52,077 nt of DNA. Source: Vibrio scophthalmi LMG 19158. GTDB lineage: Bacteria; Pseudomonadota; Gammaproteobacteria; Enterobacterales; Vibrionaceae. The position numbers were made by a program, and so were the translations under genes. The stretch is taken from contig NZ_AFWE01000023.1 of NCBI RefSeq assembly GCF_000222585.1, positions 1 through 52,077 of the forward strand. Reading direction: 5' to 3'. The notes below the pieces were generated by a model, which ran no database searches, was not told the origin of the DNA, and saw only the letters and a program-made list of their open reading frames with translations. Numbering within the stretch: position 1 is the first letter of the stretch; every line of letters begins with the position of its first letter. Below are positions 26,447 through 37,051 of this stretch, in pieces.

Positions 26447-27046
26447 CTACAGTTGAACACCGGAGAAAGACATAAAGCCTAACGCCATCAAACCAACAGT
26501 GATAAAGGTAATACCAAGACCACGTAAACCTGGAGGCACGTCTGAGTATTTCATCTTCTCACGGATACCAGCAAGAGCAACAATCGCTAACATCCAACCC
26601 ACACCTGAGCCGAAACCGTATACTACTGATTCCGCAAAGTTATAGTCACGTTGCACCATGAACGATACACCACCGAAGATCGCACAGTTAACTGTGATCA
26701 ACGGAAGGAAGATACCAAGTGCGTTGTACAAAGGTGGGAAGAATCGATCGAGGATCATTTCTAGAATTTGTACTAGTGCCGCAATAACACCGATAAAGGT
26801 AATGAAGTTAAGGAAGCTTAAGTCCACACCTGAAACCAGCGCGTTCTCTTTCAATACATAGGTGTATACCAAGTTATTCATTGGTACCGCGATGGTCAAA
26901 ACGACCACAACAGCAACACCTAGGCCAAAAGAGGTCTTAACCTTCTTCGATACGGCAAGGAAAGTACACATACCCAAGAAGAAAGACAAAGCCATGTTTT
27001 CGAGGAAAATCGATTTAACTAACAGGCTAATGTAATGTTCGATCAT
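26447..27046 (-). CDS. nqrE: Na+-NQR subunit E
   Basis: Integral membrane subunit of 199 residues with six hydrophobic segments. Together with NqrD it holds an iron centre at the membrane core; the cysteine in [14 protein letters not shown] near 26 and the one in TVNCAIFGG near 120 are the expected ligands from the family. Related to NqrD and to RnfA/RnfE. It begins 4 nt after nqrD. Confidence 0.97.
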   Translation of the reverse strand: MIEHYISLLVKSIFLENMALSFFLGMCTFLAVSKKVKTSFGLGVAVVVVLTIAVPMNNLVYTYVLKENALVSGVDLSFLNFITFIGVIAALVQILEMILDRFFPPLYNALGIFLPLITVNCAIFGGVSFMVQRDYNFAESVVYGFGSGVGWMLAIVALAGIREKMKYSDVPPGLRGLGITFITVGLMALGFMSFSGVQL

Positions 27047-27050
27047 GCCC

Positions 27051-27683
27051 TTACTCCTTCGCTTCTACTTGTGCTGGTTTCAGAATACGGATAGCCCAAA
27101 TCATGAAACCAATTAGGAAGAATGCAGATGGTGCTAGTAGCATTAGACCGTTAGGCTGATACCAACCACCATTACTCACTAGTGGTAGCACTTCCAAACC
27201 AAATAGCTTGCCTGAACCTAGTAGCTCACGGAAAAACGCAACCGTGATAAGCACGAAACCGTAACCAAGACCATTACCGATACCATCAATGAAAGATGGT
27301 AGTGGCGCTGATTTCATTGCAAACGCTTCAGCACGACCCATAACGATACAGTTAGTGATGATTAAGCTTACAAATACTGATAGCTGTTTAGAAATATCGT
27401 AAAGGTACGCTTTCAAAACTTGGTCTACCACGATTACCAAAGATGCGATGATCGCCATCTGAACGATGATACGAACACTGTTTGGCATGTGGTTACGAAT
27501 AAGCGAAACGAATAAGTTTGAGAAAGCAGTTACAAAAATAACCGCTACTGTCATTACAAATGCCGTTTCTAATTTGGTGGTTACTGCAAGAGCCGAACAA
27601 ACACCAAGAACTTGTAACGCGATTGGGTTGTTGTCCAATACTGGCGCTAAAAGGCTCTTTTTCATTTCTTTTGCATTAGCCAT
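27051..27683 (-). CDS. nqrD: Na+-NQR subunit D
   Basis: Integral membrane subunit of 210 residues, paired with NqrE. The conserved cysteines appear in [15 protein letters not shown] near 29 and [13 protein letters not shown] near 112, in half-helices that are symmetric with those of NqrE. Its start codon overlaps the nqrC stop codon by one base (TAATG), so the two are coupled. Confidence 0.97.
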   Translation of the reverse strand: MANAKEMKKSLLAPVLDNNPIALQVLGVCSALAVTTKLETAFVMTVAVIFVTAFSNLFVSLIRNHMPNSVRIIVQMAIIASLVIVVDQVLKAYLYDISKQLSVFVSLIITNCIVMGRAEAFAMKSAPLPSFIDGIGNGLGYGFVLITVAFFRELLGSGKLFGLEVLPLVSNGGWYQPNGLMLLAPSAFFLIGFMIWAIRILKPAQVEAKE

Positions 27684-28468
27684 TAGTTCAGACCTCCATT
27701 AGCAACTTTGGTAAGGAACGGACCGAAGCCATCTTGACCCAACCAGAAGTCGAACGTATGTTGAACACCATTTGCTGTTAGCGTCGCACCAGAAAGACCG
27801 TCAATCGCATGCTCTGAACCTTCAGGAGCTTGGCCTTTAACAATCTTAATTGCTGGGTTGTGGTCTGCATCAAACAGTTTCTTACCAACAAACAGTGCAC
27901 GCCATGCTGGGTTTTCAACTTCACCACCAAGTCCCGGAGTTTCCGCTTGGTCGTAGTAAGTAACACCTGCAATCGTATTGCCATCAGTTTCAACGGCAAC
28001 AAACGCGTACATCATTGACCATAGACCGGTACCATGAACTGGAATGATAACTTTAGAGATACCATTCTCGCCTTTCACTAGATAAACAATACCTACGTCA
28101 GCACGACGAAGGATCTTTGCTTTATCTTGCTCAGCCGTTAGCTTCACAGATTCCGTTGGGTTTTTAGCCGCTTTACGTTGATCGTAATTCGCTGCTGTAG
28201 AGCCATCTTTTGCTGTCTCTACGAAATCACCCGTTTTAAAGTCTACAAGGCGTGGTTCGATATTATTTTGGAATTCAGTTTTAATATCTGCGTTTGCAGT
28301 ATTAATACCCGCTACTTCCAAAATTTTTGTCTGCTTATCAAGAACCGCATTTTCTTGCTGTTTTGAACGCAGGCCAACCGCCGCTGTTGATACGATGATT
28401 GAGCACACTAAGCTCAATGCGATAACAACAAACAGCGTCTTTTTAATGCTATCGTTATTACTTGCCAT
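27683..28468 (-). CDS. nqrC: Na+-NQR subunit C (covalent FMN)
   Basis: Membrane-anchored subunit of 261 residues carrying FMN bound to threonine. One N-terminal helix (about 12-32) is followed by a periplasmic domain. The flavinylation motif is LSGATLT with the acceptor threonine at residue 229, the site used by ApbE. It overlaps nqrB by 11 nt and nqrD by one base. Confidence 0.97.
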   Translation of the reverse strand: MASNNDSIKKTLFVVIALSLVCSIIVSTAAVGLRSKQQENAVLDKQTKILEVAGINTANADIKTEFQNNIEPRLVDFKTGDFVETAKDGSTAANYDQRKAAKNPTESVKLTAEQDKAKILRRADVGIVYLVKGENGISKVIIPVHGTGLWSMMYAFVAVETDGNTIAGVTYYDQAETPGLGGEVENPAWRALFVGKKLFDADHNPAIKIVKGQAPEGSEHAIDGLSGATLTANGVQHTFDFWLGQDGFGPFLTKVANGGLN

Positions 28469-29699
28469 AGCGTGCTAGTCTCCGCTTAATGTTCTTCTCA
28501 ATAACCATGTGGTCGAATAGAGGTGCAAACAAGTTCGCGAATAGAATCGCCAGCATCATACCTTCTGGATACGCTGGGTTTGCTACACGAATCATTACAC
28601 ACATCGCACCGATCAAGATGCCGTACCACCATTTACCACGGTTGGTAAATGAAGCCGATACAGGATCTGTTGCCATGAAGAACATACCAAACGCAAAACC
28701 ACCTAGAACTAGGTGCCAATGTGCTGGCATTGCAAACATAGGGTTAGTGTCAGAACCGATGATGTTAAATAGCGTCGCTACAACGATCATACCCACCATC
28801 GTACCTGCGATAATGCGCCAAGAGGCGATTCGCATGTAAACGATCATGGCCGCACCGATCATAAGCGCTAGCGTTGATACTTCACCAATTGAACCAGGGA
28901 TATTACCGATGAACGCGTCCATCCAAGTAATCGGGTTACCTGTTACTGTATTGATTAGAGCGCCAGAGCCACCGTGAGCCCATTGGCTCAGAGCCGTTGC
29001 ACCAGAGAAACCGTCAGCCGCTGTCCAAACTGCATCACCAGAAATTTGCGCTGGGTATGCAAAGAACAAGAATGCACGGCCTGCTAATGCAGGGTTCAAG
29101 AAGTTACGACCTGTACCACCAAAGATTTCTTTCGCAACCACAACACCGAAGGTAATACCTAGTGCTGCTTGCCATAGAGGTAGAGTTGGTGGAACGATAA
29201 GTGCAAACAAGATAGAAGTAACAAAGAAACCTTCGTTAACTTCGTGCTTACGCACCATACAGAAAAGCACTTCCCAGAAACCACCGACAAGGAACACTGT
29301 CGCGTAGATTGGTAGGAAGTAGGTCGCGCCAAGTAGCATCTTACTGCCAACACCCGCTTCTGCACTCATGGTGCCGCCAAGCATTTCGGTTAGCCAGTAG
29401 TGCCAGTTACCTGCGATGATGTCAGCAAGTTCTTGGCCAGCATATTGGAAGTTAAGTGCTGCGATAGCTTGGCCACCCGCGTTGTACATACCCCAGAACA
29501 TTGCTGGGAATACCGCGAACCAAACCATGATCATGATACGTTTTAAATCAACGCTATCACGAACGTGCGAGCTACGTTTTGTTACTGTACCAGGTGTGTA
29601 GAAAAGCGTTGCTGTTGCTTCGTAAAGCGCAAACCACTTCTCATGTTTACCACCCGGCTCAAAATGATGCTCGATATCCTCAAGGAATTTTTTAAGCAT
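28458..29699 (-). CDS. nqrB: Na+-NQR subunit B (covalent FMN, Na+ channel)
   Basis: Largest membrane subunit, 413 residues with about ten hydrophobic segments. It carries FMN linked to threonine in [10 protein letters not shown] (T235) and is associated with Na+ passage and riboflavin binding. Conserved features include [15 protein letters not shown] and [16 protein letters not shown]. It lies 3 nt after nqrA. Confidence 0.97.
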   Translation of the reverse strand: MLKKFLEDIEHHFEPGGKHEKWFALYEATATLFYTPGTVTKRSSHVRDSVDLKRIMIMVWFAVFPAMFWGMYNAGGQAIAALNFQYAGQELADIIAGNWHYWLTEMLGGTMSAEAGVGSKMLLGATYFLPIYATVFLVGGFWEVLFCMVRKHEVNEGFFVTSILFALIVPPTLPLWQAALGITFGVVVAKEIFGGTGRNFLNPALAGRAFLFFAYPAQISGDAVWTAADGFSGATALSQWAHGGSGALINTVTGNPITWMDAFIGNIPGSIGEVSTLALMIGAAMIVYMRIASWRIIAGTMVGMIVVATLFNIIGSDTNPMFAMPAHWHLVLGGFAFGMFFMATDPVSASFTNRGKWWYGILIGAMCVMIRVANPAYPEGMMLAILFANLFAPLFDHMVIEKNIKRRLARYGK

Positions 29700-29702
29700 G
29701 GA

Positions 29703-31043
29703 TTACCCTTCCTTTACAATGGTATCTAGGCATTCACGAAGCAGTTGACCGTATTCGTATTTACCTGGACATACAAAGGTACACAATGCTAAATCTTCTT
29801 CGTCCAGCTCAAGTGCACCCAACGCTTGCGCGCTGTCCGTATCACCTGCACATAGATCGCGAAGTAGCAATGTTGGTTCCATATCAAGCGGCATTACGCG
29901 TTCGTAGTTGCCAATTGGAACCATTGCACGGTCACTACCGTTCGTCGTCGTTGTCATGTTAAACAACTGACCTTTGAAGATATGACCAAGGAAAGATTTG
30001 GTTACTGAGAATTTGTTTTTGCCTGGGACAGCCCAACCAAACAACTCTTTCTCACGACCTTCACGCAAAACAGACACTTGCTGATGGTAACGACCAAGGT
30101 AAGCATGAGGGCCAGCTGCTTGAGTACCGTTAAGTACTGAGCCAGAAATCACGCGAACTTCGCCAGGCATTAGCTCGTTGTCAGTTAACTCGTCAAGGCT
30201 TGCACCTACAACGGTACGAATAAGACGTGGTTTGTTCACGACAGGGCCTGCCAATGAAACAACACGTTCTACATTCAATTCACCGGTTAGGAACAATTGA
30301 CCAAAAGCAATAACGTCTTGATAGTTGATGCTCCACGCCACGTTCTCTGCATTTACCGGATATAGGAAATGCATGTGAGTGCCGGCAAGACCAGCAGGGT
30401 GAGGGCCATCAAAAACGTGCTCTTCGACATTTGACTGTGAACAACGAGGTAAACTTGAGCCAGATTTACAAACGTAAACCTTACCTTCAGTTAGGGCTGA
30501 GAGAATTTCAAGACCAGCGATAAATGCTTCTTGTTGTTCATTAATGATCAACTCAGGCTGTGCTGCGAGTGGATTAGTATCCATTGCAGTAACAAAGATA
30601 GCCTTAGTAGAAGATTCGATTGCTGGAACCTTGCTAAACGGACGAGTACGTAAAGCTGTCCAAAGACCTGATTCAACTAGTTGAGATTTGATCACTTGAC
30701 GATCTAAACCTTTTAGTTGAGCAGCTTCAAACTTATCGAAAGTAACTTGCTCTTCACCTGCCACTTCAATCACTACAGATTGAAGGACACGTTTAGCGCC
30801 ACGGTTAACTTCGATCACTTTACCGCTTGCTGGTGAAGTAAACTTCACGCCAGGGTTCTTCTTGTCTTCAAAAAGAACTTGCGCTTTTTTCACTTCATCG
30901 CCTACGCGGACATGCATGGTAGGACGCATGCCAACGTACTCTTCGCCAAGCAAGGCGACTTTTTTGATGGCTTTGCCATCACTAATCACCTGGGCAGGAG
31001 TTCCCGCGATAGGAAGATCCAGACCCTTCTTTATTGTAATCAT
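29703..31043 (-). CDS. nqrA: Na+-NQR subunit A
   Basis: Cytosolic subunit of 446 residues from the ATG at 31043 ([14 protein letters not shown]), the same length as characterised NqrA; a GTG four codons earlier is not needed. The N-terminal part is lipoyl-like ([27 protein letters not shown]); the C-terminal part resembles RnfC and has [14 protein letters not shown] and [12 protein letters not shown]. It is the first gene of the operon. A long leader of over 100 nt precedes it. Confidence 0.96.
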   Translation of the reverse strand: MITIKKGLDLPIAGTPAQVISDGKAIKKVALLGEEYVGMRPTMHVRVGDEVKKAQVLFEDKKNPGVKFTSPASGKVIEVNRGAKRVLQSVVIEVAGEEQVTFDKFEAAQLKGLDRQVIKSQLVESGLWTALRTRPFSKVPAIESSTKAIFVTAMDTNPLAAQPELIINEQQEAFIAGLEILSALTEGKVYVCKSGSSLPRCSQSNVEEHVFDGPHPAGLAGTHMHFLYPVNAENVAWSINYQDVIAFGQLFLTGELNVERVVSLAGPVVNKPRLIRTVVGASLDELTDNELMPGEVRVISGSVLNGTQAAGPHAYLGRYHQQVSVLREGREKELFGWAVPGKNKFSVTKSFLGHIFKGQLFNMTTTTNGSDRAMVPIGNYERVMPLDMEPTLLLRDLCAGDTDSAQALGALELDEEDLALCTFVCPGKYEYGQLLRECLDTIVKEG

Positions 31044-31437
31044 ACGCACTTGCACTACTTTTATCGGGAAAAAGATTCTTTAAATTGCGTAACTTTTAGA
31101 CACGACATCAGTGTCCGGTTTCGGCGTATATTTTCGCCAAAATCGCAACATCCTAGTAATAATTTCTTCACATATAATACGTGAGATTTATCAGGTGCGA
31201 TAGTCTATCATCATTTCCGAATCTGATGCCATGACCAATCAGAGGTATAGCAGTAATAAATGCTAGGAATTGAGTTTAAAAGGCCAAAGAATAATCATAA
31301 TTTTGACCCATCGCACATCGATATATTGTTGTCAGCATAAATATTATTATTGATAGTTAACATAATGAAACGATTATTTTTATTTTGTTTCATTCTGACT
31401 TATGTTTCCACAATGTTAATAAGGATAATGATTAATC
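31044..31437. other. Gene-free region with the nqr promoter
   Basis: The nqr promoter must lie here on the minus strand. GTATTATATG at 31180-31171 contains a -10-like TATTAT framed by CAC and GTG; a start near 31168 would give a leader of about 125 nt. A GGCG/CGCC hairpin around 31120-31137 lies in that leader. I see no riboswitch class I know. The remainder is AT-rich and without credible genes. Confidence 0.4.
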
Positions 31438-31459
31438 TAAAAAAGCAGCCCACGGCTGC
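31438..31459 (-). terminator. Intrinsic terminator of bolA
   Basis: GCAGCC and GGCTGC form a stem with a 3-nt loop, and the minus strand continues with six T. Confidence 0.85.
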
Positions 31460-31467
31460 CTCATAAA

Positions 31468-31773
31468 TTACTTGTCGCCACCTAAGCACATTGGGCTATC
31501 TGGTGCACGCTGCAAATCAAGCCATTCGCTCGGCGTATAAGTATGAATCGCTAAGGCATGAATATGATTCGCCAGCTCATCGGCTAAGGTTTGATTAATG
31601 ATACGGTGCCTTGCGATCAAGCGCAGCCCTTCAAATTGTTCACTGACGACGATCACCTTAAAGTGGCTTTCAGAGCCGGGCGCAACATTATGCATGTAGC
31701 TTTCATTAATGACATCAAGGTGTTTCGGTGAGAGTTGTTGGTGGAGTTTGGTTTGGATGACTTCTTCTAACAT
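31468..31773 (-). CDS. bolA: BolA family protein
   Basis: Small protein of 101 residues that in E. coli affects cell shape and stationary-phase regulation and pairs with monothiol glutaredoxins to bind 2Fe-2S. The BolA core is visible: [27 protein letters not shown] (22-48), then [16 protein letters not shown] and [13 protein letters not shown]. The histidines in MHNV and ALAIHTY correspond to known ligand candidates. The neighbours yajG and ampG are those of E. coli bolA, which strengthens the call. It is divergent from rlmG. Confidence 0.94.
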   Translation of the reverse strand: MLEEVIQTKLHQQLSPKHLDVINESYMHNVAPGSESHFKVIVVSEQFEGLRLIARHRIINQTLADELANHIHALAIHTYTPSEWLDLQRAPDSPMCLGGDK

Positions 31774-31921
31774 AGTGCTTCACCACTTCCTATTAACAGT
31801 ATGACTAATTATTATCACTGCATCATAGTCATATGATACGTAAATCAAAAGGTTTTAGTTTTCACTTTGCTCGTCATCTGCGACAATTTCTTTTAATCAA
31901 AAAACACAAAGCGTTCCATTT

Positions 31922-33052
31922 ATGAAAACTGATCTTTCTCTTTATGATCGTACATTAACTCTCTTTCGTTATCCAAAACGTAATAACGAAACATTACAGG
32001 CATGGGACGCTGGTGATGAATACCTAATTCAACATATCGAAGAGATGGCGCTCTCTGCCGGGCAAAAAATTGTCGTGCTCAATGACAGTTTTGGCGCGCT
32101 CAGTTGTTGGTTAGCAGATAAACATCATGTCACCATGCTAAGTGACTCTTTTATAGCACAGCAAGCCACACGTAATAATCTAACCGACAATCACTGCAAT
32201 CCAGTCGTGCTAGCGTCTAGCCTTGAAAGCATCCCTACGGATGTCGATTTGGTGATCATGCAAATCCCACGCAACAATCGCTACTTAACTTGGCAACTAG
32301 CACAATTGCGTAAAACCTTACCAAGTCATATCCCCGTGATTGCCGTCAATAAAGCCAAAGAGATCCACTCTTCGACCTTAAAATTGTTTGAAAAATATCT
32401 TGGTGAGACAAAAACGTCACTTGCGTGGAAAAAACACCGCTTAGTGTTCAGTTTTGCTAATAGTCCTCAACCTATCGACGTTGAGCCGTTTACGACTTGG
32501 GCGGTTGATGAACACAATATTACGCTGAAAAATCTCGCCAATGTGTATTCCGGCGAGAGCTTGGATCAAGGCGCGCGTTTCATGCTGCAAAATTTACCCG
32601 CAGATGACACCTATAAGCATGCGATTGATTTAGGCTGTGGCAACGGTATTTTGTCAATTAAATTGGCACAACTGAACCCAAGCCTTGAGATTACCTGTAT
32701 CGATGAGAGCTTTATGGCGGTCGCATCTGCTGAGCAAAATCTACTCGATAACGTTGGCCAATCTGAGCGTTTCCACTGCATGGCGAACAACTGCTTAGAT
32801 GGTATCAAAGCCGCTGGTTATGACCTTGTAGTCTGTAACCCACCGTTCCACCAGCAACAAGCCGTGACCGACCATATCGCTTGGCAGATGTTCTGTGATG
32901 CACAGCATGTTCTCAGCACTGGTGGGCAATTATTAGTTATCGGTAACCGTCACCTCGGATACGATGTGAAGTTAAAACGACTGTTTGGTAAGTCCAACGT
33001 CTCTGTCGTTGCAGTAAATAAGAAATTTGTGATTTTACAAGCGACTAAGTAG
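31922..33052 (+). CDS. rlmG: 23S rRNA (guanine(1835)-N2)-methyltransferase
   Basis: Methylates G1835 of 23S rRNA using S-adenosylmethionine. The 376-residue length and start (LYDRTLTLFRYP, LQAWDAGDEYL) fit RlmG better than the shorter RsmC. The N-terminal half is a degenerate methyltransferase-like domain; the C-terminal half has the SAM motif AIDLGCGNGILSIKLAQ near 238-254 and the catalytic CNPPFHQQQ near 308-316. The gene stands first in a plus-strand run but is separated from yajG by 59 nt. Confidence 0.93.
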   Translation: MKTDLSLYDRTLTLFRYPKRNNETLQAWDAGDEYLIQHIEEMALSAGQKIVVLNDSFGALSCWLADKHHVTMLSDSFIAQQATRNNLTDNHCNPVVLASSLESIPTDVDLVIMQIPRNNRYLTWQLAQLRKTLPSHIPVIAVNKAKEIHSSTLKLFEKYLGETKTSLAWKKHRLVFSFANSPQPIDVEPFTTWAVDEHNITLKNLANVYSGESLDQGARFMLQNLPADDTYKHAIDLGCGNGILSIKLAQLNPSLEITCIDESFMAVASAEQNLLDNVGQSERFHCMANNCLDGIKAAGYDLVVCNPPFHQQQAVTDHIAWQMFCDAQHVLSTGGQLLVIGNRHLGYDVKLKRLFGKSNVSVVAVNKKFVILQATK

Positions 33053-33111
33053 TCCACTATTATCGCTCAAGATTTTAGCTTCTGTGCAAAAAAATAGAAA
33101 AGGAAATGACA

Positions 33112-33684
33112 ATGAGAAAACTGGTTCTCGCCGCGTCTATGGCATTACTACTCACCGCTTGTTCTGCCCCTCAACAAGAGCAACTTAACTTTGCCCCTCG
33201 TGCAGAATTGAGTAATAGCAACATTGTTAATGGCAGTACATTCTCACTAACCAGTAAAGATGTACGCTCAGCACAGTATGTCGCGCTTGTTGACAGTGGC
33301 CGTTCAAATATTGAACCACTTCATTCAAAACAGAATGTACGTATCACCTTAGAAAATGCCCTATTAGAACAGTTTCAATCTCAAGGTTTCCGCACTTCAG
33401 TCAACAGTGACAACTCTATCGTACTGCAAGTACAAGAGATGCTGGTGTCTGTGAAGCATTCTGTGATGGAAAATGAGATGGACGCGAAACTCGTTATCGA
33501 ACTGACCGCTGAAACACCAAAAGGAAAACTGGTTAAACTCTACACCGCAACGGCAAACCGTAATGGTGCATTGAGCGCTTCTAACGAAGAAATTGAACTG
33601 GTATTAAACGATGTTGCTAACCTAGCACTACGTGAAATTGCAAATGACCGTGAACTGCAAAGCTACATGCAGGAGCGTTTCTAA
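33112..33684 (+). CDS. yajG: YajG family lipoprotein
   Basis: A 190-residue protein from the ATG at 33112, chosen because AAAAGGA lies about eight bases upstream; an ATG two codons earlier is too close to it. MRKLVLAASMALLLTACSAP is a lipoprotein signal with lipobox LTAC. The mature part resembles YajG, a conserved lipoprotein of unknown function. The stop codon overlaps the next gene (TAATG). The bolA-yajG-ampG association matches E. coli. Confidence 0.88.
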   Translation: MRKLVLAASMALLLTACSAPQQEQLNFAPRAELSNSNIVNGSTFSLTSKDVRSAQYVALVDSGRSNIEPLHSKQNVRITLENALLEQFQSQGFRTSVNSDNSIVLQVQEMLVSVKHSVMENEMDAKLVIELTAETPKGKLVKLYTATANRNGALSASNEEIELVLNDVANLALREIANDRELQSYMQERF

Positions 33685-34229
33685 TGTGGAAATACGCCCT
33701 GGCGTGTTTTGCGCTGGTTTCAAACCTTGCTTTTGCAGGGCCTAAAGTTGAAATGGAAACCAATCTAGGTTCAATCGTTATCGAGCTTAATAGCCAGCAG
33801 GCACCAGTTTCTGTTGCGAATTTCCTTAAGTATGTAAAAGATGGCAGCTATGTTGGTACACAATTTCACCGTGTCATTCCAGGCTTTATGGCTCAGGGCG
33901 GTGGCTTTGATACTGATATGAATCGTGCTGACACTTATGCACCAATTAAGAATGAAGCAAACAATGGTTTACCAAACAATGTAGCAACGATTGCCATGGC
34001 TCGTACTAACGATCCTAATTCTGCTACTCGTCAATTCTTCATCAACTTAGCGGATAATGATTTCCTTAATGCCAGCTCTCGCCCACCCGGCTACGCTGTT
34101 TTTGGTGAAGTCGTCCAAGGCTTTGATGTTGTACAAGAAATGGCAAGAAAACCAACACACTCTGTTGGTCGTTACCGCGATGTTCCTGTAGAAGCGATCG
34201 TGATAAAAAAAGTCACGCTTCTCGACTAA
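33684..34229 (+). CDS. Periplasmic cyclophilin-type peptidyl-prolyl isomerase
   Basis: Catalyses cis-trans isomerisation of Xaa-Pro bonds. The 181-residue protein begins with a signal peptide (MWKYALACFALVSNLAFA), so it is exported like PpiA. The cyclophilin core has FHRVIPGFMAQGGGF (near 53-67), NEANNGLPNN, TIAMARTNDPNSATRQFFINL and GYAVFGEVVQGFDVV. It is closest by eye to PpiA. Translationally coupled to yajG. In E. coli this slot is not occupied by a ppi gene, so this is a Vibrio-type arrangement. Confidence 0.93.
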   Translation: MWKYALACFALVSNLAFAGPKVEMETNLGSIVIELNSQQAPVSVANFLKYVKDGSYVGTQFHRVIPGFMAQGGGFDTDMNRADTYAPIKNEANNGLPNNVATIAMARTNDPNSATRQFFINLADNDFLNASSRPPGYAVFGEVVQGFDVVQEMARKPTHSVGRYRDVPVEAIVIKKVTLLD

Positions 34230-34237
34230 TACAGTTA

Positions 34238-34270
34238 GGCTCTCACTCTCAATGAGAGCCTTTTCTTTTC
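34238..34270 (+). terminator. Intrinsic terminator after the cyclophilin gene
   Basis: GGCTCTCA and TGAGAGCC form a perfect stem with a 7-nt loop, followed by TTTTCTTTTC. Confidence 0.82.
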
Positions 34271-34314
34271 TCTCTTCGTTTCTAATATGAATCACGCTTT
34301 TTCAAGGATTCGTT

Positions 34315-35691
34315 ATGGCTAACGCTTCAATGTCATGGTCAGACACCGTTCGTAGTTACCTAGATAAACGCCTACTTTGGGTATTTATGCTCGGCTGTTC
34401 GAGCGGTTTTCCATGGGTACTGATCGGCTCTAATATGTCAGGCTGGTTAAAAGACGCGGGCCTAACGCGTACCGCTATCGGCTATTTTGGTAGTGTATTT
34501 GCGGTTTATGCAATTAACTTCCTTTGGGCTCCCTTAGTGGATCGCGTCAAACTGCCATTGCTGCGATCTCTAGGGCAACGACGCAGTTGGATATTCTTAT
34601 GCCAAAGTGTCGTGCTCATCTGTACGCTGATGATTGCTGGTGTTGACCCTGCAAAAAACTTAATGCTGACTTCAATGTTGGCACTCTGCATTGCTATCGC
34701 ATCCTCAACCCAAGATATCGCCATTGATGCTTATCGCATTGATACCTTCCCTAAATCCCAATCAGAGAAGTTACCTCAAGCCTCCGCGATGGCGGTTATT
34801 GGTTGGTGGACAGGTTATTCACTACCGGGCTATTTAGCCTTTATTAACGCAGATAGCATCGGCTGGAATGGTGTTTTTTACGGCATGGCGGTGATCGTCG
34901 GCTTATTGATGTTATTTACCTTGTTGGTTGGAGAGCCTGTAACCAAACGCGATGCGCTACAGGCCAAGGCCGAAGCTCGTCATAACAAGGTCGTTGGCAA
35001 TCCAGTAGTGGCTTGGCTTACAGTGACGGTTCTAGAGCCGTTTATCGATTTCTTTAAACGTAATGGCTTTCGTGTTGCTCTGACACTGCTGTTATTTGTT
35101 TTTCTATTTAAGATTGGTGAGGCGTTTCTTGGCCGCATGTCGATAGCCTTTTACAAGGACATCGGGTTCAGCAATGAGCAAATTGGCTACTATTCCAAAC
35201 TAATTGGTTGGGGCTTAACCATGCTATTCACCTTGATTGGCAGTATGGTCAATGTGAAGTTTGGTATTGTACGAGGCTTAATGATTGGTGGTATTGCGAT
35301 GGCAGCCAGTAATCTAATGTTTGCATGGATTGCAAAAGTAGGCCCAAGTGAGTCACTCTTTCTTGCCACCTTGGTGGTCGATAACTTTACCTCGGCGTTC
35401 TCTACCGTTGCCTTTGTCTCCTTCTTAACCGTGGTGACAGGACAAGCCTTTTCAGCAACTCAATATGCGCTATTAGCCTCGTTAGGCAACTTTGGCCGCA
35501 CCACTTTAGCCTCTTTTAGTGGTGAACTCGTCGATTATCTCAATGATTGGTCGATGTTCTTTATCATTACCGCGTTAATGGTGATCCCTAGCCTTATCAT
35601 GCTGTATACCATGCGTGACTACTTTAATGACATGTTAGATAAAGCGCGCTTACGTGACCAAGAAGATATTGATTCAACACAGCAGAAATAG
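34315..35691 (+). CDS. ampG: AmpG-like muropeptide permease (MFS)
   Basis: Inner-membrane importer for anhydro-muropeptides released in peptidoglycan recycling, which also feed the AmpR/beta-lactamase signal where present. The 458-residue protein has about 12-14 hydrophobic segments. Family patterns near the start are LGCSSGFPWVLIGSNMSGWLKDAG, then APLVDRVKLPLL-x-x-LGQRRSW and SSTQDIAIDAYRID. Adjacency to yajG and bolA supports AmpG. A strong terminator follows. Confidence 0.92.
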   Translation: MANASMSWSDTVRSYLDKRLLWVFMLGCSSGFPWVLIGSNMSGWLKDAGLTRTAIGYFGSVFAVYAINFLWAPLVDRVKLPLLRSLGQRRSWIFLCQSVVLICTLMIAGVDPAKNLMLTSMLALCIAIASSTQDIAIDAYRIDTFPKSQSEKLPQASAMAVIGWWTGYSLPGYLAFINADSIGWNGVFYGMAVIVGLLMLFTLLVGEPVTKRDALQAKAEARHNKVVGNPVVAWLTVTVLEPFIDFFKRNGFRVALTLLLFVFLFKIGEAFLGRMSIAFYKDIGFSNEQIGYYSKLIGWGLTMLFTLIGSMVNVKFGIVRGLMIGGIAMAASNLMFAWIAKVGPSESLFLATLVVDNFTSAFSTVAFVSFLTVVTGQAFSATQYALLASLGNFGRTTLASFSGELVDYLNDWSMFFIITALMVIPSLIMLYTMRDYFNDMLDKARLRDQEDIDSTQQK

Positions 35692-35692
35692 A

Positions 35693-35718
35693 AAAAGGGT
35701 CGCATCAGCGACCCTTTT
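35693..35718. terminator. Bidirectional terminator between ampG and chrR
   Basis: AAAAGGGTCGC and GCGACCCTTTT are exactly complementary with a 4-nt loop. Confidence 0.9.
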
Positions 35719-35751
35719 ATTTCACAGACAACATCGAGATACGCTTATTCA

Positions 35752-36414
35752 CTATGGATACAAACCTTTGCCAAAGCGATTAAAAATACGCGCAACACCT
35801 TGAGTAAACAGCATCGGTTCAGTTAAGAAGGTTAAGCACAGACAGTCTTCACCTTCCTTGGTAAAAGGACTGTGTTTAATACTTGAATCTTTAAGTAAGT
35901 AGTCACCCGCGTAATACTCGCCTTCTTCATCGCTGAAAGAGCCATGCAATACCAGTGTTGATTCAAAACCTTTGTGCGTGTGTTGCGGTATATTCACGCC
36001 AGCGGTGATGTAGAGTAAATTAACTCTAGCGCCTTCCATTAAATTGATTGGCGCGCTAAACACTTTGCCACCGTAACTCTTCCACTCACCAATATCATCA
36101 CTAAAACGACTGAGCGTAAGCGGCAGGGAGAATTGGCGTCCATTAACCTCAACGATCCTTGGTTTACGAGCAATACGTATTGGTTCATCGCAAGGCTCAA
36201 GGGCGACAATGCGGTCAAATATCACGCTCATATCAAAGGATTCCTCAACCTCCATCGTCTCGAGTTCAAGGCCCGCTTGTTCTTCAATCTTAGCGACATG
36301 TTGCTGACATTGTGGGCAAGATTCAATATGGGTGGCTAAAGCGAAGCCATCGACCGGTGTTAACTCGCTATACACATAAGCTTGCAACATCTCATATTTG
36401 GGGTGATAACTCAT
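35752..36414 (-). CDS. chrR: ChrR-type anti-sigma factor with cupin domain
   Basis: Zinc-dependent anti-sigma factor of 220 residues. The N-terminal anti-sigma domain has H4, H29, C33 and C36 in the pattern H-x3-C-x2-C (THIESCPQC), matching the ZAS motif of Rhodobacter ChrR. The C-terminal cupin domain has H145, H147, E151 and H181, the second zinc set. In Rhodobacter the pair RpoE-ChrR controls the singlet-oxygen response; here the signal is inferred, not shown. It overlaps the sigma gene by four bases (ATGA), so the two are coupled. Confidence 0.93.
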   Translation of the reverse strand: MSYHPKYEMLQAYVYSELTPVDGFALATHIESCPQCQQHVAKIEEQAGLELETMEVEESFDMSVIFDRIVALEPCDEPIRIARKPRIVEVNGRQFSLPLTLSRFSDDIGEWKSYGGKVFSAPINLMEGARVNLLYITAGVNIPQHTHKGFESTLVLHGSFSDEEGEYYAGDYLLKDSSIKHSPFTKEGEDCLCLTFLTEPMLFTQGVARIFNRFGKGLYP

Positions 36415-36995
36415 AACTGCTCCGCCTCTATGGTGTTTCTTAATTTCTCGACTGCCAATCTCAAGCGGGATTTCACCGTCCCCAAAGGTATATCAAACAT
36501 CTCTGCCACTTGCTGGTGAGGTCGATCTTCGAGATACACGGCTTGCACGACTTTTCTTTGTGCTTCGGGCAATAAATCTAAGAATTTGAGAACCTGTTTT
36601 TTCAACATCTCATGTTCCGGAGAATAATGTTCTATCAGATCTGGCGGGATAAAATCGGTTGGCCAAATGTCATCAGCGAGAACGTGAGCATCACGGCCTT
36701 TTTGCTTGCGTAATAAATCGAAGCATAAATTCCTTGCGATGGTATAGACCCATGTCGACAAAGAGCTTTTACTACCATCGAACAATGCCGCTTTCTGCCA
36801 TACCGTTGCGAGCGCCTCCTGCACTAACTCGATGGCCACTTGTTCGTTTCCCATGTGTTTGAAGGCGAACTGCTTGAGGCGAGGTGAAAAATGATAAAAC
36901 ACCAAAGCATAGGCGTGCTTGTCCCGTTGCTTTATCTTGTCCATGCACGCGGTCCAATCAGCCCGCGTGTAGGTGTTGGTGTCAGGTAAACTCAT
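36411..36995 (-). CDS. ECF sigma factor, RpoE/ChrR-linked group
   Basis: Alternative sigma factor of 194 residues from the ATG at 36995, which has AAGGAAG five bases upstream; an in-frame ATG at 37040 lacks such a site. Region 2 includes ELVQEALATVWQKAALFDGSKSSLSTWVYTIARN; region 4 has LPEAQRKVVQAVYLEDRPHQQVAEMFDIPLGTVKSRLRLAVEKLR, a helix-turn-helix. Its cognate anti-sigma factor is the adjacent ChrR. The promoter at 37655-37684 resembles the TGATCC-type -35 known for Rhodobacter RpoE, which suggests autoregulation. Photolyase and cyclopropane-fatty-acid genes that often accompany this system are not in the window. Confidence 0.93.
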   Translation of the reverse strand: MSLPDTNTYTRADWTACMDKIKQRDKHAYALVFYHFSPRLKQFAFKHMGNEQVAIELVQEALATVWQKAALFDGSKSSLSTWVYTIARNLCFDLLRKQKGRDAHVLADDIWPTDFIPPDLIEHYSPEHEMLKKQVLKFLDLLPEAQRKVVQAVYLEDRPHQQVAEMFDIPLGTVKSRLRLAVEKLRNTIEAEQL

Positions 36996-37051
36996 TCCAA
37001 CTTCCTTGAGGTGTTTAATTTTAACTGTATACGTCGCCATTTAAAAAGCGA

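Noticed and set aside
31365-31466. 33-codon hydrophobic plus-strand ORF between nqrA and bolA
   Set aside because: No ribosome site; its 3' part is the bolA terminator hairpin read in the opposite direction.
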